Part shown: positions 6,488 to 9,545 of the stretch, piece by piece
Layout of the letters: the number at the start of each line of letters is the position of its first letter
How positions within the stretch are numbered: position 1 is the first letter of the stretch
NCBI GenBank assembly: GCA_011049465.1
Contig: DSBP01000153.1
Coordinates: 1-9,545 of the forward strand
Source: a bacterium
GTDB taxonomy: Bacteria; Oederibacteriota; PGYV01; DSBP01
Direction of reading: 5' to 3'
Length of the DNA stretch: 9,545 bases
Notes under the pieces: model-generated
The model's database searches: none
The model's input: only the letters and a program-made list of their open reading frames with translations
Told to the model about the DNA's origin: nothing
Position numbers and translations under genes: made by a program

Positions 6488-7066
6488 ATGAAAGGAACGC
6501 GGATGAAAAGAAAAGAGTTTAAACACCTGTTTTTGTTATGTTTGTTACTGTTCTATGCTGCGCCGGTACCGGCTCATCCGCATGTTTTTATCACTCCGGA
6601 AGTACGGATGATAAAGGAAGGGGATGTATTAAAGGAGGTGAAGGTGAGGTGGGTTTTTGACAGGATGACAAGCATTTCCATGCTGGAATACCTTGACAAA
6701 AACAGGGACGGGCTGCCTGATGAAAATATGGTAAAAAAAATAAGCAGGGAAGTGTTTCCCGCCCTGTCAATATACGGTTACTATACATTTATCAGTATTG
6801 ACGGCGGGGAAAATATGGAAATAAATCCGAAAAATTTTATTATTAAAATAGAAGAAGGAGAAACAGTAATTTATGAATTTGAAATACCCGTAGGGCAAAA
6901 AATGAATACAAAAGTTTCTGTCTATTTTGAGGATGAGGAAATATATACGGCTTTTGATTTTTACCCCGGAAATTTTTATGTTACGGATGAGAGCGGCGGT
7001 AAAGCGGAATTCGGTATAAATGAAAAAGAATCCGCGCATTCGAATATAGTAGAGGCGGTGTTTTAG
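6488..7066 (+). CDS. DUF1007 family exported protein, partner of NicO transporter
   Basis: This 192-aa exported protein is recognised from the family's AHPHVFI motif just after the signal peptide (residues 29-35). It also has the WVFDRMTS segment (55-62) and the calcium-loop-like LDKNRDGLPDEN (69-80), all usual in DUF1007. Members are typically encoded next to NicO/RcnA-type Ni/Co transporters, as here, where the next gene starts 2 bases after the stop. Two starts are possible: ATG 6488 (AGGGGGT upstream) and ATG 6503 (AAAGGA at 6491-6496). Either leaves a normal signal peptide. The mature N-terminal His-Pro-His could bind metal once the signal is removed, which is an inference. The coding sequence is richer in A/T, especially AAA and ATA codons, than the helicase gene upstream. 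Confidence 0.85.
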   Translation: MKGTRMKRKEFKHLFLLCLLLFYAAPVPAHPHVFITPEVRMIKEGDVLKEVKVRWVFDRMTSISMLEYLDKNRDGLPDENMVKKISREVFPALSIYGYYTFISIDGGENMEINPKNFIIKIEEGETVIYEFEIPVGQKMNTKVSVYFEDEEIYTAFDFYPGNFYVTDESGGKAEFGINEKESAHSNIVEAVF

Positions 7067-7068
7067 CG

Positions 7069-7959
7069 ATGAGCCTGAAAAAGAGGCCGGTTTTGGCGGC
7101 GGCAGCGGTTTTTTTGGTTTTGGCTGCCGCCTCATACGCTTCAAATCCTTTTATTGTAAAGGCGGAAGAGAAGGATAAAAGAAAAACATCTGTTTTACAG
7201 AACGATTGTTTGAAAAAACTTGTTATGCTGCAGGCAAAACTAAACAGAAAAGTATCCGCCGGTATAGAAGATTACAGGGAACGCCGCGGCGCCGGCGCGC
7301 TTGTTGTTGTTCTGGGTATGCTTTTTGTTTATGGTTTTTTGCACGCGCTTGGGCCGGGACACGGGAAAGCCGTAGTGTCCGCGTGGGTTGTCTCATCAAG
7401 AAAAAAATACGTGAGTGTGGCGGTTGTATCCGTGCTATCCGCGGGTTTTCACGCCTTAACAGCGGTTTTGATTGTTTCAGTATCGTATCTTGTTTTGCGT
7501 ACCCTGGTGTCAGGAGAAGCGGAAGCGGTTAAAAGTATTTTGTTGGGGGCCGCCGGTTTGATGCTTTTCCTGATAGGGGCGTATATGCTGTTAAAGGTCT
7601 GTTTTTTTTTCCGAAAAAACAGTAGTGCAGTGCAGGATTTGCGGAAGAAAAAAGAAATACACCCGGTTTTAGTTGCGCTTGCCGTGGGAATCGTGCCCTG
7701 CCCGGCTTCGTCGGTAATTTTGATATTTTCCTATAGTTTTGGCCTTATAGCTGAGGGGCTTTTATTTGTTTTTGTTTTCGCGTCAGGTATGGCATTAACG
7801 CAGATATTAATAGCCTCAGGGGCGTGGCAGTTGAGGGAAAAGGCAGAGGCAGTTGTTTTCGGAAAATTTAGAATTGTCACAGAGAAGATTCTGCCCGTAT
7901 TTGCCTCTGTTGTCCTGATGTTTGCGGGATTCATTATTCTATTGCCGTATTTATATTAG
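7069..7959 (+). CDS. NicO/RcnA-family nickel/cobalt transporter
   Basis: This 296-aa polytopic membrane protein is of the NicO (RcnA-like) family, which moves Ni(II)/Co(II), usually outward. Family motifs are visible: LHALGPGHGKAVVSAW (91-106, with H92 and H98), SAGFHAL (124-130, with H128) and GIVPCP (207-212), where the usual following Gly is Ala. About six hydrophobic spans follow an N-terminal signal-like helix and a charged region of about 50 residues. The cytoplasmic loop between spans (about 180-198) is basic and lacks the long His-rich stretch of E. coli RcnA. The start is 2 bases after the DUF1007 stop with only a weak ribosome site (AGAGG, 7051-7055), so translation is likely coupled. 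No RcnR-like regulator lies nearby. The metal specificity is inferred from family only. Confidence 0.87.
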   Translation: MSLKKRPVLAAAAVFLVLAAASYASNPFIVKAEEKDKRKTSVLQNDCLKKLVMLQAKLNRKVSAGIEDYRERRGAGALVVVLGMLFVYGFLHALGPGHGKAVVSAWVVSSRKKYVSVAVVSVLSAGFHALTAVLIVSVSYLVLRTLVSGEAEAVKSILLGAAGLMLFLIGAYMLLKVCFFFRKNSSAVQDLRKKKEIHPVLVALAVGIVPCPASSVILIFSYSFGLIAEGLLFVFVFASGMALTQILIASGAWQLREKAEAVVFGKFRIVTEKILPVFASVVLMFAGFIILLPYLY

Positions 7960-8105
7960 AAAACATAACTTATTCTATAAGAGGGAGATGAAGCTGAAGA
8001 ACTGAAACCTGGAATTCTTAATTTACAAGTTGAAAACACGGCTTATTTTAAAGGCAGAAATCATTAACTTAAAAAATGCAAATTGAAATATTGACTTATA
8101 CCGGA

Positions 8106-8350
8106 TTAAGAGAATATTTTCTCCGGATCTAAAAAAAACTGTTCAGCATCAAGACACTTTATATCTGTCAGGTTTTTCATTTTTTTAAGCGATACAACAA
8201 CTTTTTCCGCGTTTTTATACCTTTTATCAAACACATTAAAAGCCGTCTGTGCCTTATCGGGATAACTGGATTTAACCTCAACAGCAATTATCCGTCTTCC
8301 TTTGTTTAGCACATAACGGTCGCGCCCGGGGTTCTCGGCAAAATTTTCCG
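8106..8350 (-). pseudogene. 3' fragment of a PD-(D/E)XK-like gene, possibly AAA/DUF4143 ATPase
   Basis: Read on the minus strand from the repeat boundary, the frame gives ENPGRDRYVLNKGRRIIAVE, then VKSS and some 50 further residues to a TAA at 8106-8108. The D-x(13)-E-V-K spacing with flanking strands resembles the PD-(D/E)XK nuclease-like core found at the C-terminus of DUF4143 ATPases (EVDFVL...iiEVKs). A GTG at 8312 could start a 68-aa product, but it would begin within the conserved core, and there is no good ribosome site. Upstream the frame runs straight into the inverted-repeat element and stops at 8370-8372 (TGA on the minus strand). No remainder of the gene is found beyond the element. 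I call it a truncated remnant; the family assignment is tentative. Confidence 0.5.
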
Positions 8351-8481
8351 CTACCCGCCCCGTCCTGCGTCAGGGAGAGGTTGAGTTTTGCTTGAGATTC
8401 GTAGAGAAGACGGGCCTCGTGCCCGTCTCAAAGCGGTGTGTCGCGAAAAACATTAAGTTGAGAAGGGCCGGAGCGGGCAGC
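8350..8481. repeat. 132-bp imperfect inverted-repeat (MITE-like) element
   Basis: The left end GCTACCCGCCCCGTCC (8350-8365) and the reverse complement of the right end (8481-8466, GCTGCCCGCTCCGGCC) agree at 13 of 16 positions. A strong hairpin lies inside (8408-8428). No open reading frame of use is present and no clear target-site duplication is visible. The left arm resembles the sequence at 1396-1413. It is a candidate dispersed non-autonomous element, somewhat decayed. Confidence 0.45.
8408..8428. repeat. Perfect 8-bp hairpin AGACGGGC/GCCCGTCT
   Basis: AGACGGGC (8408-8415), loop CTCGT, then GCCCGTCT (8421-8428). It lies centrally in the inverted-repeat element. There is no U-run after either arm, so it is not a normal intrinsic terminator on either strand. 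Confidence 0.7.
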
Positions 8482-8667
8482 AGGGAAGTTTAAAGCTGAA
8501 ATTTGAAATTATAAAATTAAGACAACTCACGTTTTTTTCACTTCGACTGGCAGCTTGGGTGTTATTCACTTGAAAATTGTAAATTCAAAATTCAAACTGC
8601 CTTGTTGCGGCTCGCCTGCTCAAGATTCCCGGCGGGATGAAGCGCAAGCCTGTCTGAATAAAAAAAC

Positions 8668-8695
8668 TTGACAATTGTGCAAAAAACTGTATATT
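8668..8695 (+). promoter_or_regulatory. Strong sigma70-type promoter of the Fur-family gene
   Basis: There is a perfect TTGACA (8668-8673), a 16-base spacer and TATATT (8690-8695). Transcription is expected near 8702, giving a leader of about 27 bases before ATG 8729. The -10 hexamer overlaps the operator palindrome at 8693-8717. Confidence 0.8.
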
Positions 8696-8717
8696 GTTAA
8701 TGAAATTCATTTTCAAT
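8693..8717. promoter_or_regulatory. Fur-type operator overlapping promoter and start site
   Basis: This is a 25-bp palindrome with half-site ATTGnnAATGAA, mirrored around A8705; 10 of 12 positions in each arm pair. Inside it, TGAAATTCATTTTCA (8701-8715) reads as a 7-1-7 Fur/PerR/Zur-type box with the pattern TGAAA-N5-TTTCA. It covers the last bases of the -10 hexamer and the start site, so binding would block initiation. Autorepression by the gene just downstream is the natural reading. Confidence 0.75.
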
Positions 8718-8728
8718 AAGGAGATGAG

Positions 8729-9190
8729 ATGGGAAGAGGAAAGTGTTTCGGGCAGGGTGGCTGGCACGGGAAGTTTCACGGCCGGGGTTACAGGATGACA
8801 GCGGGGAGAGAGGCTGTAATAAACGTGCTCTCTTCAACAAAGGAACATTTAAGCGCTGATGAGATTTTTATCAGGGCAAGAAAGCTGAATCCCGATATTG
8901 GCCTTACCACTGTTTACCGGACGCTTGAGCGGCTCAGTATAATGGGAGAAATACACAGGCTTGACCCCGGGGACAAAAGGGCGAGGTTTGAGCTGGCAGA
9001 GAGCGAAAAGGGGCACCATCACCACCTTGTTTGCACCAAGTGCAACAGAATAATTGATTATGATGATTTTATTGATGATGAGGTGAAATTATTGTCAGAG
9101 ACAGAAAAAAAGCTCTCAAAAAAATATGATTTTAAGATAAATAACCATTTAATTCAGTTTTACGGCGAGTGTAAGGAATGCGCTGAATAG
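8729..9190 (+). CDS. Fur-family metal-responsive repressor with Gly/His-rich N-terminal extension
   Basis: This 153-aa regulator of the Fur/Zur/PerR family starts at ATG 8729 with AAGGAG at 8718-8723. The DNA-binding domain begins around RGYRMTAGREAVI (19-31) and has the recognition helix GLTTVYRTLERLS (58-70). The dimerisation domain has GHHHHLVCTKC (95-105) and a second Cys pair C148-x2-C151, which with C102/C105 forms the structural Cys4 zinc site. Residues 1-20, rich in Gly, His and Arg (GGWHGKFHGRG), are an extension absent from standard Fur. They could add metal- or nucleic-acid-binding capacity. The sequence does not decide among iron, zinc, nickel and peroxide sensing. It probably represses itself through the operator over its promoter, and the following DUF5320 gene through the matching site at 9207-9221. 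Confidence 0.92.
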   Translation: MGRGKCFGQGGWHGKFHGRGYRMTAGREAVINVLSSTKEHLSADEIFIRARKLNPDIGLTTVYRTLERLSIMGEIHRLDPGDKRARFELAESEKGHHHHLVCTKCNRIIDYDDFIDDEVKLLSETEKKLSKKYDFKINNHLIQFYGECKECAE

Positions 9191-9206
9191 TTTTTTTCGA
9201 TTTGAG

Positions 9207-9221
9207 TGAAAACGGTTTTCA
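9207..9221. promoter_or_regulatory. Second Fur-type operator, upstream of the DUF5320 gene
   Basis: TGAAAACGGTTTTCA is a perfect 7-1-7 palindrome centred on G9214. It shares the TGAAA-N5-TTTCA frame with the box at 8701-8715, and on the opposite orientation the two agree at 16 of 20 positions including the trailing TTTCATTAA. It lies in the 52-base gap between the repressor and the DUF5320 gene. I see no clear -35/-10 pair beside it, so it may act on readthrough from the repressor promoter or on an undetected start. Confidence 0.65.
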
Positions 9222-9242
9222 TTAAGGAAGGAGGTGGAGATT

Positions 9243-9545
9243 ATGCCGGGTGGAGACAGGACAGGCCCTCTTGGCGCAGGGCCCATGAGCGGCCGCGCAG
9301 CGGGATTTTGCGGGGGAAACGGAATGCCGGGTTACATGAATTGGGGCTTTGGACGCGGCGGATCCGGTTTTGGACGGGGCCGCGGATTCGGACGCGGTTT
9401 TAGGGCAGGAGCCGGACGCGGCTTCGGGTTTGGTTACGCGGGTTACGCGTCCCCGATGCGCGCTGCTGATGAAAAAGAGATGCTGAAGGGAAGGAACGCG
9501 GAGATAGAGGAAGAGCTGAAAGCCATAAAGGAACGGATGAAAGAA
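9243..9545 (+). CDS. DUF5320-type Gly/Arg/Phe-rich protein, 3' end outside window
   Basis: The frame is open from ATG 9243 to the last base (101 residues, no stop). AAGGAGGTG at 9228-9236 is a near-perfect ribosome site. The N-terminus MPGGDRTGPLGAGPMSGRAA followed by GFCGG is the family hallmark (usually MPGGDRTGPxGxGPMTGRGxGxC). Residues 35-68 are low-complexity Gly/Arg/Phe (FGRGRGFGRGF and similar), and residues from about 75 form a charged helix, probably coiled coil (EIEEELKAIKERMKE). Members often lie near NifX/NifB-like iron-molybdenum cofactor-type proteins and Mrp-like ATPases in anaerobes; that context would lie beyond this window. The function is unknown. Its operator suggests metal-dependent control by the neighbouring Fur-family protein. 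Confidence 0.85.
   Translation, partial: MPGGDRTGPLGAGPMSGRAAGFCGGNGMPGYMNWGFGRGGSGFGRGRGFGRGFRAGAGRGFGFGYAGYASPMRAADEKEMLKGRNAEIEEELKAIKERMKE

Larger units (their letters stand above)
7960..8728. other. Long non-coding / degenerate stretch
   Basis: Between the transporter and the Fur-family gene there is no intact gene. 7960-8105 is AT-rich with no open frame of note and no convincing terminator. 8106-8350 holds a minus-strand gene remnant, 8350-8481 an inverted-repeat element, and 8482-8598 more AT-rich filler. 8599-8650 is a short GC-richer block containing the 5-1-5 palindrome TCCCGGCGGGA (8627-8637). The promoter of the Fur-family gene begins at 8668. The mixture looks like a graveyard of decayed insertions. 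Confidence 0.6.

Noticed and set aside
6767..7144. 125-residue minus-strand open frame across the DUF1007/NicO junction
   Set aside because: It overlaps two well-supported plus-strand genes and has low-complexity Phe/Ile content from antisense of AT-rich codons.
8101..8126. Hairpin GAGAA-TATT-TTCTC near the end of the minus-strand remnant as a terminator
   Set aside because: The stem is AT-rich and only five pairs, lies inside the frame for the minus strand, and is followed by A-run rather than T-run on the plus strand.
8571..8597. TTGAAAATTG...AATTCAA as a third Fur-type box
   Set aside because: The spacing does not fit TGAAA-N5-TTTCA, the inner positions do not pair, and it is not close to a promoter.
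8585..8779. 64-residue minus-strand open frame
   Set aside because: It runs across the Fur-gene promoter and start and shows no family signature. The GC-rich part may be repeat debris.
9191..9200. Run of seven T after the Fur-family stop as an intrinsic terminator
   Set aside because: No stem precedes the T-run. The only nearby palindrome lies after it and fits an operator better.
9206..9403. 65-residue plus-strand open frame
   Set aside because: It is out of frame with the DUF5320 gene, which has the family N-terminus and the near-perfect ribosome site; the 65-residue frame is its shadow.

Overview
The window is a bacterial chromosomal segment of moderate G+C with compact, mostly plus-strand genes, strong AGGAGG-type ribosome binding sites and some GTG and TTG starts. 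Two envelope proteins suggest a little-cultivated lineage: one has an N-terminal INYQG-type domain, the other a Thr-Pro linker before a T9SS/FlgD-like C-terminal domain. This style is common in metagenome-derived candidate phyla such as Goldbacteria or Omnitrophota. That assignment is an inference from style only. I see no tRNA, rRNA, CRISPR array, transposase or phage gene.

Layout. (1) 1-1308: an ECF sigma factor cut by the window start, its zinc-finger transmembrane anti-sigma factor (GTGA overlap) and a Spy/CpxP/CnrX-like periplasmic protein. This is an envelope- or metal-stress regulatory cassette. (2) 1309-1535: a non-coding gap with a small inverted-repeat element and a promoter. (3) 1536-3371: two secreted proteins, a beta-helix protein and a linker-plus-sorting-domain protein, spaced as an operon. 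(4) 3418-3651: a YciH/SUI1 (eIF1-like) protein. (5) 3771-7959: a promoter followed by four tightly packed genes: an exported TPR protein, a DinG/XPD-type iron-sulfur helicase, a DUF1007 protein and a NicO/RcnA-family Ni/Co transporter. (6) 7960-8728: mostly non-coding and degenerate, with a 3' fragment of a minus-strand PD-(D/E)XK-like gene cut off at a 132-bp imperfect inverted-repeat element. (7) 8668-9545: a strong sigma70-type promoter with an overlapping Fur-type operator, a Fur-family repressor with an unusual Gly/His-rich N-terminal extension, a second matching operator, and the start of a DUF5320 protein that runs off the window end.

How the genes may work together: three separate blocks point to metal or redox homeostasis. 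These are the sigma/anti-sigma/CnrX-like cassette, the DUF1007-NicO pair, and the Fur regulator with its operators and DUF5320 target. The most interesting candidate is the last block. The repressor and its neighbour share a Gly/Arg/Phe-aromatic low-complexity signature, and each is preceded by the same TGAAA-N5-TTTCA operator architecture. This suggests a dedicated, self-contained Fur-DUF5320 regulon that continues beyond the window.
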